In this document: piece by piece, positions 57,382-64,000 of the stretch | Layout of the letters: every line of letters begins with the position of its first letter | Numbering within the stretch: position 1 is the first letter of the stretch | NCBI RefSeq assembly: GCF_001421745.1 | Contig: NZ_LMKW01000015.1 | Coordinates: 1 to 64,000, forward strand | Length of the DNA stretch: 64,000 nt | Direction of reading: 5' to 3' | Origin: Sphingomonas sp. Leaf230 | GTDB lineage: Bacteria > Pseudomonadota > Alphaproteobacteria > Sphingomonadales > Sphingomonadaceae | Notes under the pieces: model-generated | What the model was told of the DNA's origin: nothing | Database searches by the model: none | What the model saw: the letters and a program-made list of their open reading frames with translations, nothing else | Made by a program: the position numbers and the translations under genes

Positions 57382-58593
57382 TCAGAACCAGGTCCTCACG
57401 CCAGCAACGAAGCTGAAGCCGTCCGTGTCATCGCCCCGTGCTCTTGTGAAGCGTGCTGTGTCGCCGAATTGCCGTTCCCATGACACACCGATGTAGGGGG
57501 CGAACTCGCGGGATTTTTCGTAGCGCAGCCTAAGCCCCAGTTCGAGGTCTGTGAGCCCCGATCCAATGCCGTCCTGTCGCACGTCCTGGGCCGCGAAGTT
57601 GGCTTCCACGCGTGGCTGAAGGACGAAGAATTGCGTCACTCGCTCGTCGTACCATGCTTCGGCTCGGCCAAGCACGTCGCCCTTGTCGGACAGGAACACC
57701 GCCCCCTCGACGTCGAACCAATAGGGCGCAAGCCCCTCAACTCCGATCGTCGCATAGGTGCGCGATGGGTTCGGCTTGAAGTCATAGCGGACGCCGGCCT
57801 GGAGGTTCCAGTAGGGATCAAGCGCGCGACTATAGAGCGCTTGTACCTCGGCCGCTTCGAGCGGTTTGCCGAACGTGCCTTCGCCCTCGCTCTTCAAAGT
57901 GAGGCGATTGATGTCGCCTCCGATCCAGGCCTCGCCATCCCACCGATAGCCATCCCCGCCTTTGCGAGCCTGATATTCGGCAAGATTAAACAGGACCTGG
58001 TAGTAGGTCATTCCGCCGTGCTCACGGCGCAGATCGCGGTTGGCATCGGTCATGGTCGCCTCGCCGTAATAGCGCGACGCCGCCAGCACCGGAGATGGGG
58101 CAGGTGCGGGAGCGTTGCCCGGCTTCAGGTCTGTACCGACAGGTACGGCCGCCATTCCTGGCATAGAAGACATGTCATGCTGGATGGTCTGGCCGGGCGC
58201 CATATCCATACCGGGCATCGCCGACATATCGTGTCCGGCGTGCTCGCCTGATTCAGTAGCGGGAGCAGGGTTCATGCCTGGCATTTGGGACATGTCGTGG
58301 CCGGCGTGCGGATCGGTCGCGTTCGCACCACTCATGTCCATACCGGGCATCATGTGTCCGGCATGCGGATCGGCAGGAGGCCGGGAAGACCGCTTCGCCG
58401 GCACCTTCCTAGTCACGGCTTTCTTGGCAGGGACCTTCTTGGTAGCCGGCTTCGATTTCGCGGCCGATTTTTTCGCCGGCATCTTCATGCCCGGCATGCT
58501 CATGCCCGGCATCATCGAATGGTCCATCGTCTGTGCCATGGCGGGTGTGGCGACAACGAGCACGCCGATCCCGGCGAGAAGCAGCGCCTTCAT
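57382..58593 (-). CDS. copB: CopB, outer-membrane copper resistance protein
   Basis: ATG 58593 overlaps the copA stop and gives a signal peptide (LLLAGIGVLVVATPAMA). Residues 20-185 are Met/His/Lys-rich with repeated MPGMDMS and DPHAGHDMSQMPGM units and a Lys-rich stretch, for copper binding. From about 200 the CopB beta-barrel domain follows (YYGEATMTDANRDLRREHGG, AWIGGDINRL and the last strand VAGVRTWF). It sequesters or exports copper at the outer membrane. The copA-copB order is as in other resistance clusters. Confidence 0.93.
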   Translation of the reverse strand: MKALLLAGIGVLVVATPAMAQTMDHSMMPGMSMPGMKMPAKKSAAKSKPATKKVPAKKAVTRKVPAKRSSRPPADPHAGHMMPGMDMSGANATDPHAGHDMSQMPGMNPAPATESGEHAGHDMSAMPGMDMAPGQTIQHDMSSMPGMAAVPVGTDLKPGNAPAPAPSPVLAASRYYGEATMTDANRDLRREHGGMTYYQVLFNLAEYQARKGGDGYRWDGEAWIGGDINRLTLKSEGEGTFGKPLEAAEVQALYSRALDPYWNLQAGVRYDFKPNPSRTYATIGVEGLAPYWFDVEGAVFLSDKGDVLGRAEAWYDERVTQFFVLQPRVEANFAAQDVRQDGIGSGLTDLELGLRLRYEKSREFAPYIGVSWERQFGDTARFTRARGDDTDGFSFVAGVRTWF

Positions 58594-60527
58594 GCCGCCT
58601 CTCCCTTCGCCGAACGGACCTGGACGACCTGCATCATGCCTGCGTGCATGTGGTAGAGCATGTGGCAGTGGAATGCCCAGTCGCCCTCGTTGGCGGTCAC
58701 GTCCCAACTGACCTTGCCCCCCGGTTGGACCATGACGGTATGCTTCCTCGGGCTGTATGCGCCATGTCCCGTCACCAATTCAAAGAAATGGCCGTGCAGG
58801 TGGATGGGATGGCCCATCATCGTATCGTTGACCAACGTAACCCGGACGCGCTCGCCGGCAAGAAACGGGATCGGTGCCTTCACCTCGGACAGCTTTTCAC
58901 CGTCGAGCGCCCACATGTAGCGTTCCATGTTGCCGGTAAGGTGGATTTGCACCTCACGTGACGGCGCGCGCAGATCGGGATTGCGATCGACCGCGACCAG
59001 ATCGCGGTAATTCAGCACACGGTGGCCGACATTCTCCAGCCCCTGACCGGGGTCGCCGGTACGATCCATCGGCATCGGCGAGATGGTCTGGACACCCGGG
59101 CCCTTCTTCACGCCCGGCGCTTTCGAAAAGTCGCGCATGTTCATGTCCATGCCCGCCATGCCGCCCATTGCCATACCGCCTGCGGCGTCCGGCGCGCCTG
59201 CCATGCTGGGCATTGTTGCACCCGACTGCATCGCGCTATGATCCATGCCGGCCATTTCGCCGGCACCGGAACCGGCAGCACCGTGACCCATCTGCGAGTG
59301 GTCCATCGCAGGGGCGGGTTTGCCAGTCGTGACCATCGATCCATGATCCATGCCTGGCATGTTGCCGTGATCCATGCCCTGCATCGAACCGCCGCCCGAC
59401 ATGTCCATGTTCATGTCCATACCCATGTCCTTCATGGTGGCGACAGGACGCTTGCGGAGTGGAGGGACTTCAGCGGCCATGCCTTCGCGGGGGCTAAGCG
59501 TCGCGCGCGCCATGCCGGACCTGTCGACGCTCTCGCCAACCAGCGTGTAGGCGCGCTCGTCCGATGGAGTGACTATCACGTCATAGGTCTCGGCCACGCC
59601 GATCTGAAACTCATCGACCTCAACCGGACGGACGTTGAGGCCGTCCGCCTGGACGACGCTCAGCTTCAACCCCGGAATCCGGACGTTGAAGGTCGTCATC
59701 GCGGACGCATTGATGACACGCAGCCGCACCCGCTCACCCGGCCTGAACAGCCCGGTCCAATTGTCCTGCGGCCCGTGCCCATTGACGAGATAGGTGTAGT
59801 TTGAACCCGTTACGTCGGCGACGTCGGTCGGGTCCATCCGCATTTTGCCCCAATCGAGGCGATCCTTGAGCGGCTGGTCCTCGCCCTTGAGCAGGCCGCC
59901 AAGCGTCTGCTGCTGCCGATTGAAATAGCCCGATTGCTTCTTGAGCTTCATGAATATGCGGTGCGGGTGGAGCTGGCTGTGGTCGGACAGCACGATCACG
60001 TGCTCGCGATCCGACTGGATCGGGTCGACACCCTTGGGGTCGATCACGATCGGTCCGTAGAGCCCCATCTGCTCCTGCAACCCGGAGTGGCTGTGATACC
60101 AATAGGTGCCGGCCTGCACGATCGGGAATTCGTAGGTGAAGGTCGTGCGCTTCTCGATGCCGGGGAAGGCGACGCCGGGCACGCCGTCCATCTGGAACGG
60201 CACGATCAGGCCATGCCAGTGCAGCGAGGTCTGTTCGTCCAGACCGTTCTCGACATGCAGTCGCACAGTCTGACCTTCGCGCAGTCGGATAAGCGGCGCG
60301 GGCACGGTGCCGTTGATACCGATCGCGTGGCTCTGCCGCCCGTCAATCATCATCATCTGGTGCGCGACCCGGAGCCGGATTTCATCACCCGATACGGTCG
60401 CTAGCGGCTTTACGATACCGGCGGAAACGGGCTGCGCCCATGCCGGCATGTACGCCGACAGCGCGACGCCGCTTCCTGCAAGAGTGGCACCGCGCAGCAA
60501 TTGGCGGCGGTCTAGAACGCGCGACAT
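58590..60527 (-). CDS. copA: CopA, periplasmic multicopper oxidase
   Basis: The 645-aa protein starts with a Tat signal (DRRQLLRGATLAGSGVALSA). All four copper-ligand motifs are present: LHWHGLIVP near 103, YWYHSHSGLQEQ near 145, HPIHLHGHFFEL near 575 and WAFHCHMLYHMHAGM near 622. Between 370 and 460 lies a Met-rich insert of MDHGNMPGMDHGSM type that loads Cu(I). It oxidises Cu(I) in the periplasm. With copB it follows the sigma-factor circuit, which probably drives it. Confidence 0.95.
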   Translation of the reverse strand: MSRVLDRRQLLRGATLAGSGVALSAYMPAWAQPVSAGIVKPLATVSGDEIRLRVAHQMMMIDGRQSHAIGINGTVPAPLIRLREGQTVRLHVENGLDEQTSLHWHGLIVPFQMDGVPGVAFPGIEKRTTFTYEFPIVQAGTYWYHSHSGLQEQMGLYGPIVIDPKGVDPIQSDREHVIVLSDHSQLHPHRIFMKLKKQSGYFNRQQQTLGGLLKGEDQPLKDRLDWGKMRMDPTDVADVTGSNYTYLVNGHGPQDNWTGLFRPGERVRLRVINASAMTTFNVRIPGLKLSVVQADGLNVRPVEVDEFQIGVAETYDVIVTPSDERAYTLVGESVDRSGMARATLSPREGMAAEVPPLRKRPVATMKDMGMDMNMDMSGGGSMQGMDHGNMPGMDHGSMVTTGKPAPAMDHSQMGHGAAGSGAGEMAGMDHSAMQSGATMPSMAGAPDAAGGMAMGGMAGMDMNMRDFSKAPGVKKGPGVQTISPMPMDRTGDPGQGLENVGHRVLNYRDLVAVDRNPDLRAPSREVQIHLTGNMERYMWALDGEKLSEVKAPIPFLAGERVRVTLVNDTMMGHPIHLHGHFFELVTGHGAYSPRKHTVMVQPGGKVSWDVTANEGDWAFHCHMLYHMHAGMMQVVQVRSAKGEAA

Positions 60528-60570
60528 GGTAGCTCCTTGGGATTGAGCCGCTGCCGGCCCGTCTTACCTT

Positions 60571-61164
60571 TTACGCGTCCCGTGCGCCTACCCCTTGGCT
60601 CGCGTCCAATTTTTCGACAAGGCGCGCGCGAGCCCGGTACAGGCGGGTTTCGACCGCCTTCTGGCTGATCCCCAATACGTCGGCCGTTTCCGCCTGGCTC
60701 AAGCCCTCGATTGTGCGGAGTACCAACGGCTCTTTGAGATTTATCGGCAAGGTCGCGATGGCGCGCCTTACCTTGGCAAGTTCCTGCCGATCGGATGCTG
60801 CGTCATCCACGGCTACCTGATCGTCCGCGATCGTCTCGGCCTGTTCGTTCAGGGGTGCGGCAAAGGAGAAGAACCGGCGCACGGCGCGCTTCCTTGCCCA
60901 ATCCCGGCATTTGTTGACGGCGATCGTAGAAAGCCATGCTTTCATTGCCCGCTGCGTATCGTAGCGCGGCATCGCCTGGTGCGCCGCGACAAACGTCTCT
61001 TGAACCAAGTCGAGCGCTTCGTCGGCCTCGCCGACAAAGGCGCGCGCGAGCCGGAATATTGGCTGGCGATAGCGACGCATGATTTCGGCGAATGCCGCCT
61101 GTCGGCCGGCGATGCTGAGCGTTGCCAGTTCGCCGTCGGACAGGGTGGTCCAATCGAGGCTCAC
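60571..61164 (-). CDS. ECF sigma factor (CnrH-like)
   Basis: The 197-aa protein has sigma region 2 (AFAEIMRRYRQPIFRLARAF, LDLVQETFVAAHQ) and region 4 (LSQAETADVLGISQKAVETR, LYRARARL). It lies after small genes resembling an anti-sigma protein and a periplasmic metal sensor, with the same order as cnrYXH of Cupriavidus. It probably activates the adjacent copA-copB genes upon copper stress. It overlaps the sensor gene by four bases. Confidence 0.88.
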   Translation of the reverse strand: MSLDWTTLSDGELATLSIAGRQAAFAEIMRRYRQPIFRLARAFVGEADEALDLVQETFVAAHQAMPRYDTQRAMKAWLSTIAVNKCRDWARKRAVRRFFSFAAPLNEQAETIADDQVAVDDAASDRQELAKVRRAIATLPINLKEPLVLRTIEGLSQAETADVLGISQKAVETRLYRARARLVEKLDASQGVGARDA

Positions 61165-61601
61165 CCCTGTCCGTCGGTGAGCGCCTTCACCACCGCAGCA
61201 TCGAATTGGGGGGTCTGATCCGGGCGCAAAAGCTGCCGCATGGCGAAGATATGCGCCAGCGTGGCCTTCTGTAACTCGCCCATTGCAGCATGACTCTGAT
61301 CGACCGCAGCGGTCACTTTGGGGCCGTTGCCATGCTCCGTCTCGATTGCCTCGGCTAGCCGCGCATTGTCTGCGCGCATTTCCAATTCCAGCGCGCGGCG
61401 TTGCACCGCAAACCGGTCCTCTAGGCTCTTCAACCGTGCCTGCTGATTGTCATCGAGCGCGAGCTTATGATGCAGGACCTCGTGCAAGGCAGTGCCCGGT
61501 TGCTTGGGCTGAGGCAGCAACGCGCGCGCAAGGAACACGCCTGCGATAGCCGCGAGGAAGGCCAGTACAACGCAGACGATAAGACGCTTGGTCGACGTCA
61601 T
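61161..61601 (-). CDS. periplasmic metal sensor (CnrX/ZraP-like)
   Basis: The 146-aa protein has one N-terminal membrane segment (LIVCVVLAFLAAIAGVFLAR) and a helical periplasmic domain with HEVLHHKLALDDNQQARLKS and the long helical hairpin typical of CnrX/RcnR-type heavy-metal resistance sensors. His in HEVLHH may bind metal. ATG 61601 overlaps the end of the preceding gene by four bases. Confidence 0.78.
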   Translation of the reverse strand: MTSTKRLIVCVVLAFLAAIAGVFLARALLPQPKQPGTALHEVLHHKLALDDNQQARLKSLEDRFAVQRRALELEMRADNARLAEAIETEHGNGPKVTAAVDQSHAAMGELQKATLAHIFAMRQLLRPDQTPQFDAAVVKALTDGQG

Positions 61602-61870
61602 GGCTCGCCAATCAGCAAGGCCGACGGCGCCAGTGGCGATGCGCCCCCGAGCGGCGAAAGCGACACCGCAGGGCTGGCGGTCGCCGGAAGTTCCGCGCCA
61701 ACCATGCCGATCGCGAGCGCTGCGACCATCACGCCCCCGACACCCAATCCGGTCAACCGTGCGACGGGCCGCGCACCGATGCGTGCGAACACCTGCGCTT
61801 CGATCCCGTCCAGCGACGCCGGCACGGGGGCGCCCGCCAGCCTCGCCAATGTTCTGTCTAGATCGTCCAT
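61598..61870 (-). CDS. putative anti-sigma protein (CnrY-like)
   Basis: The 90-aa protein starts MDDLDRTLARLAGAPVPASL, then has one membrane segment (LTGLGVGGVMVAALAIGMVG) and a short periplasmic tail. Short cytosolic helix plus single membrane span plus position before the sensor and sigma genes match CnrY. GGAG lies 8 bases before ATG 61870. Confidence 0.72.
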   Translation of the reverse strand: MDDLDRTLARLAGAPVPASLDGIEAQVFARIGARPVARLTGLGVGGVMVAALAIGMVGAELPATASPAVSLSPLGGASPLAPSALLIGEP

Positions 61871-61992
61871 GCTGTTCACTCCGCGCCTCTACCACCTGTT
61901 ACGCAGCGATGCCCATCACCCCTCGACTTTCGTCATGAGGGGCGAGCGGCCGGGCCGCGTAGAACAGGAACCAACCTGATCGGAGTAGCCCC
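61871..61992. promoter_or_regulatory. divergent promoter region cnrY-like / copC
   Basis: The 122-bp gap must hold promoters for both directions. GGAAC at 61966-61970 on the plus strand and GTAAC on the minus strand are candidate ECF -35 elements, but spacing to a -10 is not convincing. The dyad CCCCTC(GACTTTCGTCAT)GAGGGG (61919-61942) could be an operator. Confidence 0.4.
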
Positions 61993-62364
61993 ATGCGTCG
62001 CGTCTTTCTTCCTACCGCTGTCGTTCTTCTCGGGCTTGCTGGAGCCGCTCAGGCCCATCCCAAACTCGTATCCGCATCGCCGGCACCGAATGCGATGGTC
62101 GCGAAGCCCGCCAATGTCACACTGCGCTTCAGCGAGAAGCTGATGCCAAAGTTCTCCGGCGCGGATCTGATGATGATCGGGCATGGCGGCACGACGCACG
62201 CACCGATGAAAGTCGCCGGGACCGCAACTGTCGGCTCGGACGGTCGCACCCTCGTCGTCACGCCCAAGTCGCCGCTCGGCGCGGGCAGCTATAAGCTTGC
62301 CTGGCATGTCGTCTCGACCGACACGCACCGCATCGCCGGAAATTACGCCTTCGCGGTGAAGTAA
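61993..62364 (+). CDS. copC: CopC, periplasmic copper-binding protein
   Basis: The 123-aa protein has a signal peptide (VVLLGLAGAAQA) with His directly after cleavage (HPKLVSASPAPNAMVAKPAN), and the C-terminal STDTHRIAGNYAF motif. These provide the Cu(II) site of CopC. The length matches single-domain CopC. It is followed two bases later by copD. Confidence 0.93.
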   Translation: MRRVFLPTAVVLLGLAGAAQAHPKLVSASPAPNAMVAKPANVTLRFSEKLMPKFSGADLMMIGHGGTTHAPMKVAGTATVGSDGRTLVVTPKSPLGAGSYKLAWHVVSTDTHRIAGNYAFAVK

Positions 62365-62365
62365 G

Positions 62366-63295
62366 ATGGAAGCCGATTGGCCACTGATCGCGGTTCGCTT
62401 TGCGCTCTACCTCACGCTGAGTGGGCTGTTCGGTCTTTCGGCATTCGGTCTCTACGGGCTCCAGGAGGGCGAACGCGGTGACGCGCTTGCCTTCCGCCCT
62501 TGGCTTCTTGGAGCCGGGCTGCTTGCTCTTCTACTGTCCGGCATAGCTATCGCGCTGCTTGCGGCTGCGATGGCAGGCACACCCCCGTGGCCGATCGATC
62601 GGGAAGCGATCGGAATGCTGCTCTCGGACTCCGCAACGGGCACGGCGTGGAAAATACGCATGATCGCGCTGGTGGTGGCGTCGATCGCTGCTCTCATGGC
62701 AGCGTGGCGCACGATGCCGCTGGCCCTGGTTGTCATCTCTTCCGGGGTCGCTCTCGCGACGCTCGCCTGGACGGGGCACGGAGCGATGGATGAAGGCGCA
62801 ACTGGGTGGGTGCATCTGGCCGCCGATATCCTCCATCTTCTGAGCGCTGGTGCGTGGGTTGGAGCACTGCTCGGGCTTGGGCTGCTGGTGACACGACCAG
62901 CGCGCCGCATCGATGCCGCTCACCTCACGCTGACGCATCGAGCGCTGCACGGGTTCGGTATGATCGGCACGATCGTCGTCGGCACGATCGTCGTCACCGG
63001 CCTCGTCAACGCGTGGCTGCTCGTCGGCGTTGTCAATGCCCTGAACCTCGGTGTGACGCTATATGGCCGGCTGCTGATGACGAAGCTGTTGCTGTTCTTG
63101 GCGATGCTCGGGCTTGCCTCGGTTAACCGCTTCCGGCTGACACCAGCATTCGAGCGGTCGATCGCCAACGGCGATCATCCCGGTGCCCTCGGTGCGCTGC
63201 GACGAAGCCTGGCCATCGAAACGGCCTGCGTCGTATTGATCTTGGCGCTGGTCGCCTGGCTGGGCACGCTCGAACCGCCCGCTTCAGCGATGTGA
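62366..63295 (+). CDS. copD: CopD, inner-membrane copper protein
   Basis: The 309-aa protein has eight or so membrane segments, beginning LIAVRFALYLTLSGLFGLSA, with WTGHGAMDEGATGWVHLAAD then ILHLLSAGAWVGALLGLGLL (His in the membrane) as in the CopD/YcnJ family. It works with CopC in copper movement across the inner membrane. It starts one base after the copC stop region. Confidence 0.93.
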   Translation: MEADWPLIAVRFALYLTLSGLFGLSAFGLYGLQEGERGDALAFRPWLLGAGLLALLLSGIAIALLAAAMAGTPPWPIDREAIGMLLSDSATGTAWKIRMIALVVASIAALMAAWRTMPLALVVISSGVALATLAWTGHGAMDEGATGWVHLAADILHLLSAGAWVGALLGLGLLVTRPARRIDAAHLTLTHRALHGFGMIGTIVVGTIVVTGLVNAWLLVGVVNALNLGVTLYGRLLMTKLLLFLAMLGLASVNRFRLTPAFERSIANGDHPGALGALRRSLAIETACVVLILALVAWLGTLEPPASAM

Positions 63296-63352
63296 GGGCA
63301 ATCCCTCCACGGCGCGTAGAATCCGATGGTTGACCCTTACACCGATCAGGCC

Positions 63353-63383
63353 TTGACCCTGACATAATGTCAGACCCTACATG
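63353..63383 (+). promoter_or_regulatory. MerR-type promoter for the copper ATPase
   Basis: TTGACC (63353-63358), a 19-bp spacer and TACATG (63378-63383). The spacer holds the perfect dyad CTGACATAATGTCAG (63359-63373). An over-long 19-bp spacer with a dyad is the hallmark of promoters activated by MerR-family regulators such as CueR. The regulator gene is not in this window. Confidence 0.78.
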
Positions 63384-63409
63384 CTTTCGGGTCGAAGGAG
63401 TCTTACGCC

Positions 63410-64000
63410 ATGACCGACCCTGATTATCATGATCCTCAAGCCAAGCGCTGCGGCTGCTCGGAAAAGCGCGAAGCTGAGCCTGCGTCGGTAGTGCCGGCCG
63501 TCGCGCTTGCGTCCTGCTGCTCGGGTGAACCGGCGAGCGGGGCTCCCGCGACAGTCGATCAAGCTCATAGCAACGCCAAGCGTGGTGGCTGCTGCTCTGG
63601 CGACCAAGCCGCCAAGGGCACGACGATGGTCACGGACCCGGTGTGCGGGATGACCGTCGATCCGGCGAAAACGCCGCATCATGCAGAGCATGCCGGCCAA
63701 ACCTATCATTTTTGCAGCGCCGGTTGCCGGACCAAGTTCGTTGCCAACCCTGACGCCTATCTCGGCGACAAGCCGAAGCCTGAGCCTAAGGCAACGCCAG
63801 GGGCGATCTGGACGTGCCCGATGCACCCGCAAATTCGTCAGGAGGGGCCAGGAACATGCCCCATTTGCGGCATGGCCCTCGAACCGGAGGAACCATCGCT
63901 TGACGATGGACCCAACCCCGAACTGGTCGACTTTACCCGTCGATTGTGGGTGGCAGGGGCGCTCACCGTGCCATTGCTCGTCGTTTCGATGTTCGCGGAG
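63410..64000 (+). CDS. copper-transporting P-type ATPase, N-terminal part (runs off window)
   Basis: ATG 63410 follows GAAGGAG. The visible 197 residues contain Cys clusters (RCGCSEKR, CCSG twice), a YHS domain (TDPVCGMTVDPAKTPHHAEH, YHFCSAGCRTKFVANPDAYL), a heavy-metal-binding domain (WTCPMHPQIRQEGPGTCPIC, GMALEPEEP) and the first membrane segment. This build is typical of CopA/SilP-type P1B ATPases that export Cu(I). The catalytic part lies outside. A MerR-type promoter precedes it. Confidence 0.93.
   Translation, partial: MTDPDYHDPQAKRCGCSEKREAEPASVVPAVALASCCSGEPASGAPATVDQAHSNAKRGGCCSGDQAAKGTTMVTDPVCGMTVDPAKTPHHAEHAGQTYHFCSAGCRTKFVANPDAYLGDKPKPEPKATPGAIWTCPMHPQIRQEGPGTCPICGMALEPEEPSLDDGPNPELVDFTRRLWVAGALTVPLLVVSMFAE

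Noticed and set aside
1..64000. CRISPR array, rRNA genes or a complete transposon
   Set aside because: No regularly spaced repeats, no rRNA-like sequence, no transposase gene and no paired terminal repeats were seen; only a resolvase unit is present.

Overview
The window looks like most of a conjugative plasmid from an alphaproteobacterium, most likely a sphingomonad (Sphingomonas, Sphingobium, Novosphingobium or Sphingopyxis type). The reasons are a high-GC backbone, an alphaproteobacterial SOS box (GTTC-N7-GTTC) upstream of umuDC, a MucR/Ros-like regulator, and a copper cluster of the kind common in that group. The backbone follows the IncP (RK2/RP4) plan almost gene for gene: trbB-C-D-E-F-G-H-I-J-K-L-N, trbA, klcA, a kleE-like gene, korA-incC-korB, traM-L-K, an IncP-type oriT, traJ-I(H)-G-F-E-D-C. 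The replication initiator is not recognisable as TrfA, so the replicon itself appears to have been exchanged.

Layout. 1-3100: edge of a metal-related region, a small hydrophobic ORF, an antitoxin/zeta-toxin pair, a plasmid-borne tRNA-Trp and an isolated low-GC EVE/PUA-like gene. 3204-15926 (minus strand): the mating-pair formation (trb) operon with two extra genes at its 3' end, one a small SGNH hydrolase. 16056-18249: trbA, a repeat-rich non-coding segment that is the best oriV candidate, an RHH-like gene and the putative initiator. 18438-24175: the central control region (klcA, accessory genes, an HTH gene in the korC position, kleE, korA, incC, korB). 24188-37299: traM/L/K, oriT and the tra operon on the plus strand. 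37339-39971: small plasmid genes, an SNase-like nuclease and a SRAP protein. 40295-51744: accessory island with umuDC, a solitary adenine methylase, a Fic toxin with a VbhA-like antitoxin, a restriction-modification pair, membrane proteins and a MucR-like regulator. 51974-54844: EAL/degenerate GGDEF protein and a serine resolvase unit. 55163-64000: copper resistance (DUF411, DUF305, PepSY, copB, copA, a cnrYXH-like sigma-factor circuit, copC, copD and the start of a copper P-type ATPase).

The genes are tied together by eight identical copies of a 17-bp palindrome, ATTTTAGC-S-GCTAAAAT, which contains the known KorB operator OB (TTTAGCSGCTAAA). The sites lie at trbA, klcA, the kleE-korA-incC-korB operon, the gene after korB, the traJ/traI junction, the end of the zeta operon, and inside the coding sequences of trbJ and traF. 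Because KorB is also the ParB-type partition protein and IncC the ParA-type ATPase, these sites probably serve both coordinated repression and partition.

The most unusual points are: operators embedded in the traF active-site region and the trbJ signal peptide; a 54-codon ORF between traI and traG that consists of little more than a coupling-protein P-loop; an acidic, cysteine-containing traH-like gene nested inside traI; a TrbH lipoprotein with a C-terminal SPOR domain; a UmuD whose catalytic Lys position is Arg; a Fic toxin with a KfrB-like tail; three consecutive small proteins carrying QxDLF clamp-binding-like motifs; and a second dispersed 20-bp dyad (CATAGAC-N6-GWCTATG) in front of several accessory genes.
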